64,000 nt of DNA, from positions 1,030,802 through 1,094,801 of the forward strand of contig NZ_JAJNAY010000002.1 of NCBI RefSeq assembly GCF_021010565.1. The letters run 5' to 3'. The DNA comes from Chryseobacterium turcicum (lineage in GTDB: Bacteria; Bacteroidota; Bacteroidia; Flavobacteriales; Weeksellaceae). The number at the start of each line of letters is the position of its first letter. The first letter of the stretch is position 1. This document shows positions 27,368-36,142 of this stretch, in pieces. The notes under the pieces are model-generated. The model was not told the DNA's origin, searched no databases, and saw nothing but the letters and a program-made list of their open reading frames with translations. The translations under genes and the position numbers were made by a program.

Positions 27368-28473
27368 TTGGCTCGTTTTAGATATAAAAACAAGGTAACG
27401 GGAAAGAATATAATATTCGGAAACCACATCGCCAATGCTGGTGACATACTTTTATTCTCTGAAACCACTTTTAAGGCTTCAAATGAAAATACAAAGACAA
27501 ACGCCAAAGAAATACCAATTGCCAAGTTAATACCCAACCCTCCTCTTTTCTTTTGTGACGAAAGAGAAAGCGCCAAAAACGTTAAGATAATAATAGAAAC
27601 AGGCATTGAAGTACGCTGATAAAACTCGTTCAGGTGAGAATTAAGGTTGCTATTTCCTTTCTCTTTTTCACGCTGAATAAATTTTATAAGATCGGGAGTT
27701 GTTTTATTCTGCCCTAAAAGCTCATTAGGAAAAAGCTCTTCAGGATCTTGCCCGTAATTTTTTTTCAACTCAAAACCCTGCCCAAGCTTTTCTGAGTCAT
27801 CTTTATTGATGGTTTTTTCTAAATAGCTATTCAGTAAAAAACTTTTTTTGTCTTGTTGCCAAACAACATCGGTTGCTTTAAGCTCATAGATAAGTCTTCG
27901 GTCTTTATCAAACTTCTGATACAAGAATCCATACCCTCTTTGTTCTCTTTTATTCCAAGAATTAATGAATATATATTCCGTTTTGCTGAGCTGTGCAGAA
28001 ACCGGAGCTGTTCCCAGGATCTTCTCTTTAGCGGCCGCATTGTATGTATAGGCTTCTAGCTGGTTTTTCTTAACATTTGCCCAAGGCAAAACGAAGTGAT
28101 TCACCGTCAAAGAAATAGCAGCAATAAGCAGAGAAGTTAGCAAATAAGGCCTTGCAAATCTGTGAAAACTGGCACCACTGCTTATAATCGCAACAATCTC
28201 GGTATTATTTGCCATTCTTGAAGTAAAATAAATCACCGATATAAAAACAAGAATCGCCAAGAATGTTATCACCAAATTAATAATCCAATAAGGATAAAAG
28301 TGGATCAGAAAGTAGGTTAAATCTAATTTCGGGTCAATCTCAGTTGCTTTTTCTATTCTTGGAATTTTCTGCTGAACATCGATTACCAAAACCACAATAG
28401 ACAGCAATATCAACATGAAACTAAAAGTTCCAAGGTATTTTTTTACGATATATCCGTCTACTATTTTAAGCAT
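27361..28473 (-). CDS. LptF/LptG family lipopolysaccharide export permease
   Basis: A 370-residue inner-membrane protein of the YjgP/YjgQ family, which extracts lipopolysaccharide from the inner membrane for transport. Helices are visible at about 14-33 (LGTFSFMLILLSIVVLVIDV), 55-80 (YWIINLVITFLAILVFISVI) and 105-125, followed by a periplasmic beta-jelly-roll region. Three more helices end the protein (PVSIIILTFLALSL, GLGINLAIGISLAFVF, WFPNIIFFPVTLFLYL). Whether it is LptF or LptG cannot be decided. It follows tgt on the same strand. Confidence 0.9.
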   Translation of the reverse strand: MLKIVDGYIVKKYLGTFSFMLILLSIVVLVIDVQQKIPRIEKATEIDPKLDLTYFLIHFYPYWIINLVITFLAILVFISVIYFTSRMANNTEIVAIISSGASFHRFARPYLLTSLLIAAISLTVNHFVLPWANVKKNQLEAYTYNAAAKEKILGTAPVSAQLSKTEYIFINSWNKREQRGYGFLYQKFDKDRRLIYELKATDVVWQQDKKSFLLNSYLEKTINKDDSEKLGQGFELKKNYGQDPEELFPNELLGQNKTTPDLIKFIQREKEKGNSNLNSHLNEFYQRTSMPVSIIILTFLALSLSSQKKRGGLGINLAIGISLAFVFVFSFEALKVVSENKSMSPALAMWFPNIIFFPVTLFLYLKRANQ

Positions 28474-28551
28474 TACTGCGTTTTTATTTTTTTAAATTTA
28501 ATGGATTTTGTATCCAATTTTTAAGCAAAGTTATCCTTTAGCTTGTTTATT

Positions 28552-29682
28552 TTAAAGCCTTTGTCTTAATACAGGAATCACAGAGTCTTTCCATTGGTAA
28601 AAATCTCCTGCTAAGATATGTTCTCTGGCTACTTTTACCAAATCTAAGTAAAATGCAAGATTGTGGATTGATGCAATTTGTTTACCCAAATATTCTTTAG
28701 AAACAAACAAATGACGCACATAAGCCTTAGAATATTCGTGATCTACAAAACTTGTCCCAAACTCGTCTAACGGAGAAAAATCTTTCTTCCATTTTTCGTT
28801 TTTCATATTCATCACCCCTTGCCAAGTGAAAAGCATTCCGTTTCTAGCGTTTCTGGTCGGCATCACACAATCCATCATATCGATTCCCAAACCGATTGAT
28901 TCTAAAATATTCCAAGGAGTACCTACTCCCATCAAATATCTTGGTTTATCTTTTGGTAAAATATCAGTTACCTCATTGGTAATTCTGTACAATTCGTCTT
29001 CAGGTTCACCTACAGAAAGTCCGCCAATTGCATTCCCTTCTGCTCCTGCTTCTGAAATTACTTCTGCTGAAATTTTTCTTAAATCTGAATAAGTAGACCC
29101 TTGAACAATTGGGAAAAAGCGTTGTTTGTAACCGTATAATTCAGGATTTTTTTCGTTCCAATCGATGCATCTTTTTAACCAACGATGCGTCATTTCCATC
29201 GATTTTTTCACCTGATTGTAATGTGCAGGATATGCAACACATTCGTCAAATGCCATGAAAATATCAGCACCAATCTGTCTCTGGATTTCCATTGATTTTT
29301 CGGGAGTAAACAAATGATAACTTCCGTCAATATGAGATTTGAACTTCACCCCTTCTTCAGACATTTTTCTGCTTCCTGAAAGTGAAAACACCTGAAAACC
29401 TCCTGAATCGGTAAGAATCGGAAGGTCCCAATTCATAAATTTATGTAAACCTCCTGCAGCTTCCATTACTTCCATTCCCGGACGAAGATATAAGTGATAA
29501 GTATTTCCCAAAATAATCTGAGCTTTAATATCTTCTTTTATTTCTCTTTGGTGCACGGTTTTCACACTTGCAACTGTTCCTACAGGCATGAAAATCGGCG
29601 TTTGAACAGTTCCGTGGTCGGTCGTTAAAACTCCTGCTCTCGCTTTACTTTCTGAGGTTTTTTCTATATTAAAAAAATTCAT
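28552..29682 (-). CDS. tgt: tRNA-guanine transglycosylase lacking the usual zinc cysteines
   Basis: Exchanges guanine-34 for preQ1 in tRNAs with GUN anticodons. The 376 residues show the active-site Asp in PILTDSGGFQVFSL, the second Asp in DMMDCVMPTRNARNG, and GGLSVGEPEDE. In the C-terminal region where the family normally has a CxCxxC zinc cluster before YSRAY, the sequence is DEFGTSFVDHEYSKAYVRHL, with no cysteine. The later His in IHNL is kept. The enzyme is otherwise full length. Loss of zinc may be a lineage feature. It sits between DUF4296 and LptF/G. Confidence 0.93.
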   Translation of the reverse strand: MNFFNIEKTSESKARAGVLTTDHGTVQTPIFMPVGTVASVKTVHQREIKEDIKAQIILGNTYHLYLRPGMEVMEAAGGLHKFMNWDLPILTDSGGFQVFSLSGSRKMSEEGVKFKSHIDGSYHLFTPEKSMEIQRQIGADIFMAFDECVAYPAHYNQVKKSMEMTHRWLKRCIDWNEKNPELYGYKQRFFPIVQGSTYSDLRKISAEVISEAGAEGNAIGGLSVGEPEDELYRITNEVTDILPKDKPRYLMGVGTPWNILESIGLGIDMMDCVMPTRNARNGMLFTWQGVMNMKNEKWKKDFSPLDEFGTSFVDHEYSKAYVRHLFVSKEYLGKQIASIHNLAFYLDLVKVAREHILAGDFYQWKDSVIPVLRQRL

Positions 29683-29726
29683 TCTTATACATTTTAACTG
29701 CTTTACGTGAAAGCATTACTTCATTA

Positions 29727-30104
29727 TTATTTTTCAAGTTTCACTTTTGGCAATTCTCCATCTTTCAAGGGAGCATCACCTATAATTTTCTTTTCAGACT
29801 TCGGATCTTTTTCTATAATAATTTTCTGGGCATCTTCTACAATACCCTTCATTTTCTGTTTGATGATATAATATCGATAACTTGCAAGAAAGTCTTCGTT
29901 TTTCACCTGATGATTTTTCAGAATAAACCGTGTCCCACTTTCCAGATTGGTTCCCGGATACAAGTAAATAACCTGGTCATTAATCGCCAAATCAGCAATA
30001 ATCTCAGACATCTTGGTTTTATCAATAAGATTTTTTGGTTTATCGATGTACTCGTTGCACGACAACAGTCCCATTAAAATAAAAATAAAGAACAGTTTTT
30101 TCAT
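29727..30104 (-). CDS. DUF4296 lipoprotein
   Basis: A small lipoprotein with start ATG at 30104 (MKKLFFIFILMGLLSC). The lipobox LLSC ends near residue 16. The mature part carries the DUF4296 pattern, MSEIIADLAINDQVIYLYP near 33-51 and SYRYYIIKQKMKGIVEDAQ near 79-97. Its function is unknown. The first codon overlaps the stop of the upstream glycosyltransferase in an ATGA arrangement, so the two are translationally coupled. An upstream in-frame ATG at 30128 would add eight residues and is less likely. Confidence 0.85.
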   Translation of the reverse strand: MKKLFFIFILMGLLSCNEYIDKPKNLIDKTKMSEIIADLAINDQVIYLYPGTNLESGTRFILKNHQVKNEDFLASYRYYIIKQKMKGIVEDAQKIIIEKDPKSEKKIIGDAPLKDGELPKVKLEK

Positions 30105-30817
30105 AATCTGTTGATTATTGATTTCCATTTTAAATTTAAAACTCCAAATACGGCTTCATGGATGATTCCACCATTCATTTTACTTTCACCCAAAATTCTG
30201 TTGGTAAAAATAATAGGAACTTCTACGATTTTGAAACCTTTTTTAAAAGCCCTGAATTTCATTTCAATCTGAAAACCATATCCTTTCAATTTTACATTAT
30301 CCAAGCCTATTTCTTCTAGCGTTTTTCTAGAAAAACATACAAACCCTGCAGTGGTATCATGAATCGGAAGACCTAAAATAAATCTCACATATTTTGAGGC
30401 AAAATAAGAAAGCAAAACCCTTCCCATAGGCCAGTTGACAACATTCACTCCTTTAGAATAACGTGAGCCGACCGCCATATCTCCATTTTTGCACGCTTCG
30501 AAAAGCTTAGGTAAATCTTTGGGGTCATGCGAAAAATCGGCATCCATCTCAAAAATGTAATCATAATTGTTTTGAAGTGCCCATTTAAAACCATGGATAT
30601 ATGCCTTTCCTAAGCCATCTTTAATATGTCTTATAGAAAGATGAAGCGTATGGGGAAACTTTTTTTGAAGTTCTTTTACAATGTCTGCCGTTCTATCTGG
30701 CGAAGAATCGTCTACCACTAAGACATGAAACTCTTCTTCCAATGCAAAAACAGCGGAAATTATATTTTCTATATTCTCCTTTTCGTTATAGGTCGGAATT
30801 ATGACGAGTTTTTTCAT
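30101..30817 (-). CDS. Polyprenol-phosphate mannosyltransferase-like glycosyltransferase
   Basis: Family 2 glycosyltransferase of the dolichol-phosphate mannose synthase type, 238 residues. It starts MKKLVIIPTYNEKENIENI, with VVDDSSPDRT and the catalytic FEMDADFSHDP (DXD). GSRYSKGVNVVNWPMGR and TAGFVCFSRKTLEEI follow. It probably transfers a sugar from a nucleotide donor to a polyprenyl phosphate at the inner-membrane face. No C-terminal membrane anchor is seen. The frame extends 68 codons upstream, but the start at 30817 is chosen from the family N-terminus. It overlaps DUF4296 by four bases. Confidence 0.92.
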   Translation of the reverse strand: MKKLVIIPTYNEKENIENIISAVFALEEEFHVLVVDDSSPDRTADIVKELQKKFPHTLHLSIRHIKDGLGKAYIHGFKWALQNNYDYIFEMDADFSHDPKDLPKLFEACKNGDMAVGSRYSKGVNVVNWPMGRVLLSYFASKYVRFILGLPIHDTTAGFVCFSRKTLEEIGLDNVKLKGYGFQIEMKFRAFKKGFKIVEVPIIFTNRILGESKMNGGIIHEAVFGVLNLKWKSIINRL

Positions 30818-30871
30818 TTCAATTTGCAAAGATAGTTTATTTAAGCTTTTTATTTTAAACAAAATAATCGA

Positions 30872-30879
30872 TAATTTTG
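30872..30879 (+). promoter_or_regulatory. -7 promoter box for DUF4271
   Basis: TAATTTTG matches TANNTTTG. A TTTA at 30849-30852 sits exactly 19 bases upstream as a weak -33. It lies inside the only stretch that a longer DUF4271 start at 30801 would need as coding, which argues against that start. Confidence 0.5.
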
Positions 30880-30893
30880 CAAAAAATATTGCG

Positions 30894-31562
30894 TTGCCTG
30901 TATTACAAAATTTTAAAAACGAAGTAAGAATACCTGAAAATAATGATTGGGTGGTTTTTATCCTTATCGGCTGTCTCTTTTTATACATCTTTATGATGAA
31001 TGTGATAGAGCGTGAAGCCAATCTTAAAGATTTTCTTCTGCAGAAATATTACGACTCCAGCAATAATCTTCCGAGCTGGATGATTACTTCGCTTGTCACC
31101 GCACTAAGTTTAAGCGTTCTTATTTCCCAATACGTACCAATTGTTCCGAAATACGTAACCGACTTTCAACCTTTTGGATATCAACTCAATAAAATAGGAT
31201 ACACGGCAATAATTATATCACTTTTTTATTCATTCAGAACTGCGCTTGGCTTTTTATTTTACCAAGCGATTGGGGACGGCAAAAAATGGAGTATTTTTTA
31301 TTTTACCTCCACAAAATTCCATTTTATTCTTTCAGTTTTGCTGATTATTCTATGTATAATCCATTACTACTTCCCAATTGACAGAAATAGCGCATTTATT
31401 TATTATCTCTGTTTTTTTTCTTTTGTATTCATTTTCAAGGTGTTTTTCTATTTGTTTCACAGAAACAACATCTTACCCGAAAAATGGTATTATAAATTTT
31501 TGTATATTTGCACCCTCCAAATTGCACCTCTGTTGATGCTTTGGAAGTTATTATTTATTTAA
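30894..31562 (+). CDS. DUF4271 family membrane protein
   Basis: Bacteroidota-specific membrane protein of unknown function. The family part begins at LQNFKNEVRIPENNDWVVF and has about six helices: VVFILIGCLFLYIFM, WMITSLVTALSLSVLIS, IGYTAIIISLFYSF, FHFILSVLLIILCIIHY, AFIYYLCFFSFVFIFKVFFY, and a last one ending at LMLWKLLFI. The frame extends to an ATG at 30801, inside the divergent glycosyltransferase gene. A TTG at 30894 just after a promoter box fits better, but the start is uncertain. hemD follows 10 bases later. Confidence 0.78.
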   Translation: MPVLQNFKNEVRIPENNDWVVFILIGCLFLYIFMMNVIEREANLKDFLLQKYYDSSNNLPSWMITSLVTALSLSVLISQYVPIVPKYVTDFQPFGYQLNKIGYTAIIISLFYSFRTALGFLFYQAIGDGKKWSIFYFTSTKFHFILSVLLIILCIIHYYFPIDRNSAFIYYLCFFSFVFIFKVFFYLFHRNNILPEKWYYKFLYICTLQIAPLLMLWKLLFI

Positions 31563-31571
31563 TAAAAGTAC

Positions 31572-32315
31572 ATGATGAGAATAAAGTCAATATTGGTTTC
31601 TCAACCAGCACCTAGTGAGTCTTCTCCATATCTGGAAATTGCGAAGAAGGAAAAAATAAAGATTGACTTCCGCCCTTTTATCCACGTCGAAGGAGTAGAT
31701 AACAAAGAACTTAGAACACAAAAAATAGACCTTACGCAGCATACCGGTATTATTTTTACCAGTAAAAATGCGATAGACCACTATTTCAGGCTTGCAGAAG
31801 AATTAAGATTTGCCGTGCCAGACACGATGAGATATATCTGTCAGTCTGAGGCGATTGCCAACTATCTACAAAAGCATATTGTGTATAGAAAAAGGAAGAT
31901 TAGTTTTGGTGAAAAAAACTTTGCCGACCTTTTACCTCTTTTCAAAAAATTCCCTTCCGAAAAATACTTATTACCCTCTTCAGACGTATTAAGCCCAGAT
32001 ATCCCAAAAACTTTGGATGCGGCGAATATCGAATGGACGAGAGCAATTATGTACAGAACGGTTTGCAGTGATTTGACAGACATCAACATTAAAGATTACG
32101 ACATGTTGATTTTCTTCAGTCCGCAAGGAATAAAATCTCTACAACAAAATTTCCCTGACTTTAAACAGGAAGATACAAAAATAGGCGTTTTCGGACCCAC
32201 TACTTCGGCAGCAGCAACAGATGCAGGTTTGACGATAGATTTGATGGCTCCCACAAAAGAAACACCTTCTATGACTATGGCACTTGAAAAATACATCAAA
32301 AGCCTACACAAATAG
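31572..32315 (+). CDS. hemD: Uroporphyrinogen-III synthase
   Basis: Closes the hydroxymethylbilane ring in heme and siroheme synthesis, in the cytoplasm. The 247 residues are divergent, as is usual for HemD. Family landmarks are ILVSQPAPSESSPY at the N-terminus, GIIFTSKNAIDHYF near 59-72, YDMLIFFSPQGIKSLQQNFP near 175-194, and IGVFGPTTSAAATDAGL near 204-220. It follows DUF4271 by 10 bases and ends at a strong terminator. Confidence 0.9.
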   Translation: MMRIKSILVSQPAPSESSPYLEIAKKEKIKIDFRPFIHVEGVDNKELRTQKIDLTQHTGIIFTSKNAIDHYFRLAEELRFAVPDTMRYICQSEAIANYLQKHIVYRKRKISFGEKNFADLLPLFKKFPSEKYLLPSSDVLSPDIPKTLDAANIEWTRAIMYRTVCSDLTDINIKDYDMLIFFSPQGIKSLQQNFPDFKQEDTKIGVFGPTTSAAATDAGLTIDLMAPTKETPSMTMALEKYIKSLHK

Positions 32316-32340
32316 TTTTAAAGTATCTGATACAATACAG

Positions 32341-32378
32341 CCGTCTTTTCGATTAAAAGAAAAGATGGTTTTTTTTTA
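32341..32378 (+). terminator. Terminator after hemD
   Basis: CCGTCTTTTC pairs with GAAAAGATGG (one G-U wobble) over an 8-base loop, followed by about ten Ts. Confidence 0.85.
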
Positions 32379-32492
32379 ATTAAATTTGAACAAGAATTAA
32401 CATTGAATGAAACATCTATGTAGAATGCTCTTCAAAAAGAGAAAATGTAGAAAAACGTTCCATCCAATCAAATAAAAATTTAAAATATTCGG

Positions 32493-34535
32493 ATGAAAGC
32501 TCCCATTGCAAAAAAAATAGAAAAAGCACTCGAAATACACGGTGACACAAGAATTGACAATTATTTCTGGATGAATGAAAAAGAAAATCCTGAGGTAATA
32601 CAATATCTTGAAGAAGAGAATGCTTATGCAGATTTTGTGATGAAAGACTCTGAAGAATTTCAGGAAGAGCTTTTTCAGGAGATGAAAGCCCGATATAAAA
32701 AAGATGACGAATCTTTGCCTTATTTTTTTAATGAATACTGGTATATCGTACGCTACGAAGAAGGAAAAGAATATCCTATTTTTTGCAGAAAATATAAAAC
32801 TCTTGAAAATAAAGAAGAAATCGTTCTCGATGTAAATATTCTTGCAGAAGGAGAAGATTTTTTTGAAGTGGCTAATGTTGCGGTAAGCCCGAATAACGAA
32901 TTAGTATCATTTTCATCAGATAATGTAGGAAGAAGAATTTATACTTTAAATTTTAAAAATTTAAAATCTGGAGAAATCCTTGCCGATAAAATTGAAAACA
33001 CCACCGGAAAAGCAGTTTGGGCAAATGACAACAAACATGTTTTCTACATCAGAAAAGATGAAAGCTTAAGAGCCTACAAAGTCTACAGACACAAATTAGG
33101 AACTGACACTTCAGAAGATGTTTTAATCTTCCATGAAGAAGATGAGACTTTTGATGTGAATGTTTTCAAGACAAAGTCTATGGAATACATTTTCATGGCA
33201 AGCTCGAGCACCATTTCCGATGAGCATCATTTTATTCCTGCAAATAATGTTTTTGCAGAATGGAAAGTAATCCAACCAAGAATTGATGACCTGGAATACG
33301 CCGTAGAGCACTATGAAGACGAATTCTATATCATTACCAATGCAGACGATGCTACCAATTTTAAAATTGTAAAAGCAAAAATCGACAATTGTGGAATGGA
33401 GAACTGGGTAGATGTAATTCCTCATCGTGAAGAAGTCTTATTGGAAGGATTTGAGATTTTTAAAAACTACCTTATTCTTGAAGAAAGAGAAGAAGGCTTG
33501 CTTCAGATAAAAATCATTGACGAAAAAACTCAGGAATCTTATTACCTGCCCTTTTCAGACCCTACTTACACCGCTTATATTGGAACAAATCTAGAGTTTG
33601 ATACAGAAGTTTTACGTTATGGCTACACTTCTTTAACTCAGCCAAGTTCAACCTACGAATATAATTTAAAAGAAAAAACTACCAAACTCTTGAAACAACA
33701 AGAAGTTTTAGGAGGAAAATTTAATCCTGACAATTATATTTCTGAAAGAATTTGGGCAGACTCCAGAGATGGAGAGGAAAAAATTCCAATCTCATTAGTT
33801 TATCATAAAGACACCAAAAAATCAGCTGAAACATCTCTTCTTTTATATGGATATGGAAGTTATGGGCATACAGTTGATGCAAGTTTTTCGAATGTAAGAC
33901 TGTCAATTTTAGACCGAGGGTTTATTTATGCAATTGCACATATTCGTGGTGGTGAATATTTAGGAAGAGAATGGTATGAAGACGGAAAAATGCTTTTTAA
34001 GAAAAATACATTTTTCGATTTTATTGATGCCGGAAAATATTTAATTAAAGAAAATTACACTTCATCAAAGCATTTGTACGCAATGGGCGGAAGTGCTGGT
34101 GGATTATTGGTTGGTGCTGTAATGAACTACGAACCTACCCTATTCAACGGTATTGTGGCACAGGTTCCTTTTGTGGATGTAGTTTCTACAATGATGGATG
34201 AAACAATCCCTTTAACAACCGGAGAATACGATGAATGGGGAAATCCTAATGACGAAGAATATTATCATTATATGAAAGATTATTCACCTTATGATAATGT
34301 AGAAGCAAAAGATTATCCGCATACCTTGATAACGACTGGTTTTCATGATTCGCAAGTACAATATTGGGAGCCTGCAAAATGGACAGCAAAATTGAGAGAA
34401 TTAAAAACTGACCATAATATTTTAGTGTTCAAGACTGATATGAGCTCTGGACATGGCGGCGCAAGCGGAAGATTTGAATCATTAAAAGAAGACGCATTGG
34501 AATATGCATTCTTGCTGAAAATTGACAAAATGTAG
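32493..34535 (+). CDS. ptrB: Oligopeptidase B-like S9 family serine peptidase
   Basis: A 680-residue prolyl-oligopeptidase-family enzyme that cleaves short peptides after basic residues in the cytoplasm. An N-terminal beta-propeller region runs from about 60 to 400, including KAVWANDNKHVFYIRKDESL. The alpha/beta-hydrolase domain has GYGSYG, YAIAHIRGG, nucleophile Ser in AMGGSAGGLLVG (about 533), Asp in TGFHDSQVQYWEP (about 618) and His in MSSGHGGASGRF (about 653). No signal peptide is seen. It is monocistronic. The oligopeptidase B assignment rests on RGGEYLGREWYEDGK and on length. Confidence 0.9.
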   Translation: MKAPIAKKIEKALEIHGDTRIDNYFWMNEKENPEVIQYLEEENAYADFVMKDSEEFQEELFQEMKARYKKDDESLPYFFNEYWYIVRYEEGKEYPIFCRKYKTLENKEEIVLDVNILAEGEDFFEVANVAVSPNNELVSFSSDNVGRRIYTLNFKNLKSGEILADKIENTTGKAVWANDNKHVFYIRKDESLRAYKVYRHKLGTDTSEDVLIFHEEDETFDVNVFKTKSMEYIFMASSSTISDEHHFIPANNVFAEWKVIQPRIDDLEYAVEHYEDEFYIITNADDATNFKIVKAKIDNCGMENWVDVIPHREEVLLEGFEIFKNYLILEEREEGLLQIKIIDEKTQESYYLPFSDPTYTAYIGTNLEFDTEVLRYGYTSLTQPSSTYEYNLKEKTTKLLKQQEVLGGKFNPDNYISERIWADSRDGEEKIPISLVYHKDTKKSAETSLLLYGYGSYGHTVDASFSNVRLSILDRGFIYAIAHIRGGEYLGREWYEDGKMLFKKNTFFDFIDAGKYLIKENYTSSKHLYAMGGSAGGLLVGAVMNYEPTLFNGIVAQVPFVDVVSTMMDETIPLTTGEYDEWGNPNDEEYYHYMKDYSPYDNVEAKDYPHTLITTGFHDSQVQYWEPAKWTAKLRELKTDHNILVFKTDMSSGHGGASGRFESLKEDALEYAFLLKIDKM

Positions 34536-34550
34536 TTTTTAAACTTTTTA

Positions 34551-34715
34551 TTTAACCACAAAAGGCACAAAAGATTTAGATATTTTAAGTTTAAACTTAT
34601 CATTTAAAAAAAACACATAAGTTTTCAAAAATCTTTGATTTTTTTATTCTTTTGAAAACTTTGGATATCTAATAATATACATTTCAAATTTCTTTTGCCT
34701 CTTTTGCGGTTAAAA
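34551..34715. repeat. Palindromic intergenic repeat (ACCACAAAAGGCACAAAAG family)
   Basis: Outer arms TTTAACCACAAAAGGCACAA (34551) and CTTTTGCCTCTTTTGCGGTT near 34691 are imperfect complements. An inner perfect pair, AAGTTTTCAAAA (34619-34630) and TTTTGAAAACTT (34650-34661), gives a long hairpin. A related copy sits at 47098-47379. It lies after oligopeptidase B. Its origin is unknown. No gene is visible in it. Confidence 0.65.
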
Positions 34716-34771
34716 AAAATTAGTTTAAACAGATTTTTTTATTAAATTAATCAACCTCAAATTACAATGAT

Positions 34772-34954
34772 ATGATTTTAGTTTTTATAATGATTATGAT
34801 TACTGTTATTTACTATCTTATCCAAAGAGATAGAATCATTAAAAATGAGAAGCGAGAAATTTTAAAATTTAAACAAGAAGAAAAACTTGCCGAACTTCTA
34901 AAAAAGGCAAAAGAAGAAGACTTAAAGAAAAAAGAAGAACAAAACAATCCTTAA
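34772..34954 (+). CDS. Small single-pass membrane protein, hypothetical
   Basis: A 60-residue protein with one N-terminal helix (LVFIMIMITVIYYLIQR, about 3-19) and then a highly charged coil rich in Lys and Glu (KREILKFKQEEKLAELLKKA). It resembles short membrane-anchored coiled-coil proteins, but I do not recognise a family. It lies between a repeat element and another hypothetical gene 45 bases downstream. The ATG is preceded by AATTACAATGAT, without a clear ribosome site. Coding is likely from composition but not certain. Confidence 0.55.
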   Translation: MILVFIMIMITVIYYLIQRDRIIKNEKREILKFKQEEKLAELLKKAKEEDLKKKEEQNNP

Positions 34955-34999
34955 AATAAATGTATCATTCTAAAACAGAACGAATACAGAAAATATATT

Positions 35000-35341
35000 A
35001 TGACAGAAAGTGAAATTTGGCAAAAAATAGAACAATTTTTCATTGAAAATTTTGATACTGAAAAAAACGCTCCGATTGAGACCTATTTATTCTTAATTGG
35101 CATTCAGGAATTAGGAAGCGGGCAACAAAAATATACCAAAGACGATAAACTAAACATCCTACACATCGCAGTTTGCAGATTATTGGAACCTTTTGGATAT
35201 TTTAAATTCTCACATTACGATGACGATGGCTATCCTCATTTTGATGAAGTCGAGAAGCTTCCGGAGCTGAAACCTAATGAGCAGCAAATCCTGATGAAAA
35301 AAGCAATTATTCAATATTTTCAGGATGAAGAGTTAATTTGA
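35000..35341 (+). CDS. Conserved-looking hypothetical protein
   Basis: A 113-residue cytoplasmic protein, not recognised. It begins MTESEIWQKIEQFFIENFD and contains FLIGIQELGSGQQKYTKDDK and HYDDDGYPHFDEVEKLPEL. It is acidic with no signal peptide. The ordered amphipathic pattern and absence of low complexity support a real gene. It sits just before a bidirectional hairpin that also serves the SRPBCC gene. Confidence 0.6.
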   Translation: MTESEIWQKIEQFFIENFDTEKNAPIETYLFLIGIQELGSGQQKYTKDDKLNILHIAVCRLLEPFGYFKFSHYDDDGYPHFDEVEKLPELKPNEQQILMKKAIIQYFQDEELI

Positions 35342-35377
35342 GAATAAGATAATTTGAAAATTAATCAATTATTAAAT

Positions 35378-35416
35378 AACAAAAATGGAGCGTAAAATTT
35401 ACGTTCCATTTTTGTT
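35378..35416. terminator. Bidirectional terminator between the 113-residue gene and the SRPBCC gene
   Basis: AACAAAAATGGAGCGTAAA and TTTACGTTCCATTTTTGTT pair with one mismatch over one base. Flanking TTTGAGAAT / ATTTGAAAAT stretches (35341-35460) look like a separate repeat. The genes converge here. Confidence 0.7.
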
Positions 35417-35462
35417 ATGCTTCTTTTAAATTTTCAAATTAACACATTCTCAAATTTTCAAA

Positions 35463-35960
35463 TTACCTTTTCAAATCATTAAAAATATGTTCCAGCTGAT
35501 TCAAGCCCATTTTAAAACCTTCTTCAAACCCCATTTCCAATTGTTTTTTCATGTCATCTTCAGAATTAAAATGAATGTTAAGAGAAATTTTCGTTCCATG
35601 CTCAACTCCTGTAAAGCCAATCAGCCATTGTGTTTGGGGAAATCTTTCATCTACATTACCATTAGCATCGCAAAAAGCATCAATACCATCAACACTTCTA
35701 TGCTCATCTATTTTACCATACTTAACCAACGAAAATACTTTCTCGCCATCTGGCCCATTCATCGAATATAGCCAAACGCCCCCTTCCTCGAAATTTAACG
35801 AATCCGTATTACACACCCAGGGTTTTGGCGCCCACCACAAATCGAGGAGTTCGGGTTTTGTAAAATATTCCCATACTTTTGACGTTTCTGCATCATAAAC
35901 CTTCATCACATAAATACTCTTCGAATTAAAATCTTGATTAAAAACAATTGTTGAGCTCAT
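35463..35960 (-). CDS. SRPBCC (AHSA1-type) domain protein
   Basis: A 165-residue START-like lipid- or ligand-binding fold. It shows SIYVMKVYDAETSKVWEYF at the start, FTKPELLDLWWAPKPWVC, and FEEGGVWLYSMNGPDGE. The C-terminus is the helix FEEGFKMGLNQLEHIF. These proteins bind hydrophobic ligands or act as Hsp90 co-chaperone relatives, and the ligand is unknown. It is monocistronic and convergent with the gene to the left. Confidence 0.85.
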   Translation of the reverse strand: MSSTIVFNQDFNSKSIYVMKVYDAETSKVWEYFTKPELLDLWWAPKPWVCNTDSLNFEEGGVWLYSMNGPDGEKVFSLVKYGKIDEHRSVDGIDAFCDANGNVDERFPQTQWLIGFTGVEHGTKISLNIHFNSEDDMKKQLEMGFEEGFKMGLNQLEHIFNDLKR

Positions 35961-36142
35961 AGTTATTTTAGTTTTGGTTAATAAATTATCATAAGTTTCT
36001 TTAAGGAACAGACTATTAATTTATAATAAAATGTTAAAACATCAGCTTTTAAGAAAAATTAAACAATATTTTGGCGCATTTTTTGTTTATCAAATCTTAA
36101 AATGATTAATTTTAACATTCACAACTTTAATTACAATATGCA

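Noticed and set aside
30818-31021. N-terminal extension of the glycosyltransferase
   Set aside because: The added residues are not like the family, and the conserved N-terminus begins at the ATG at 30817.
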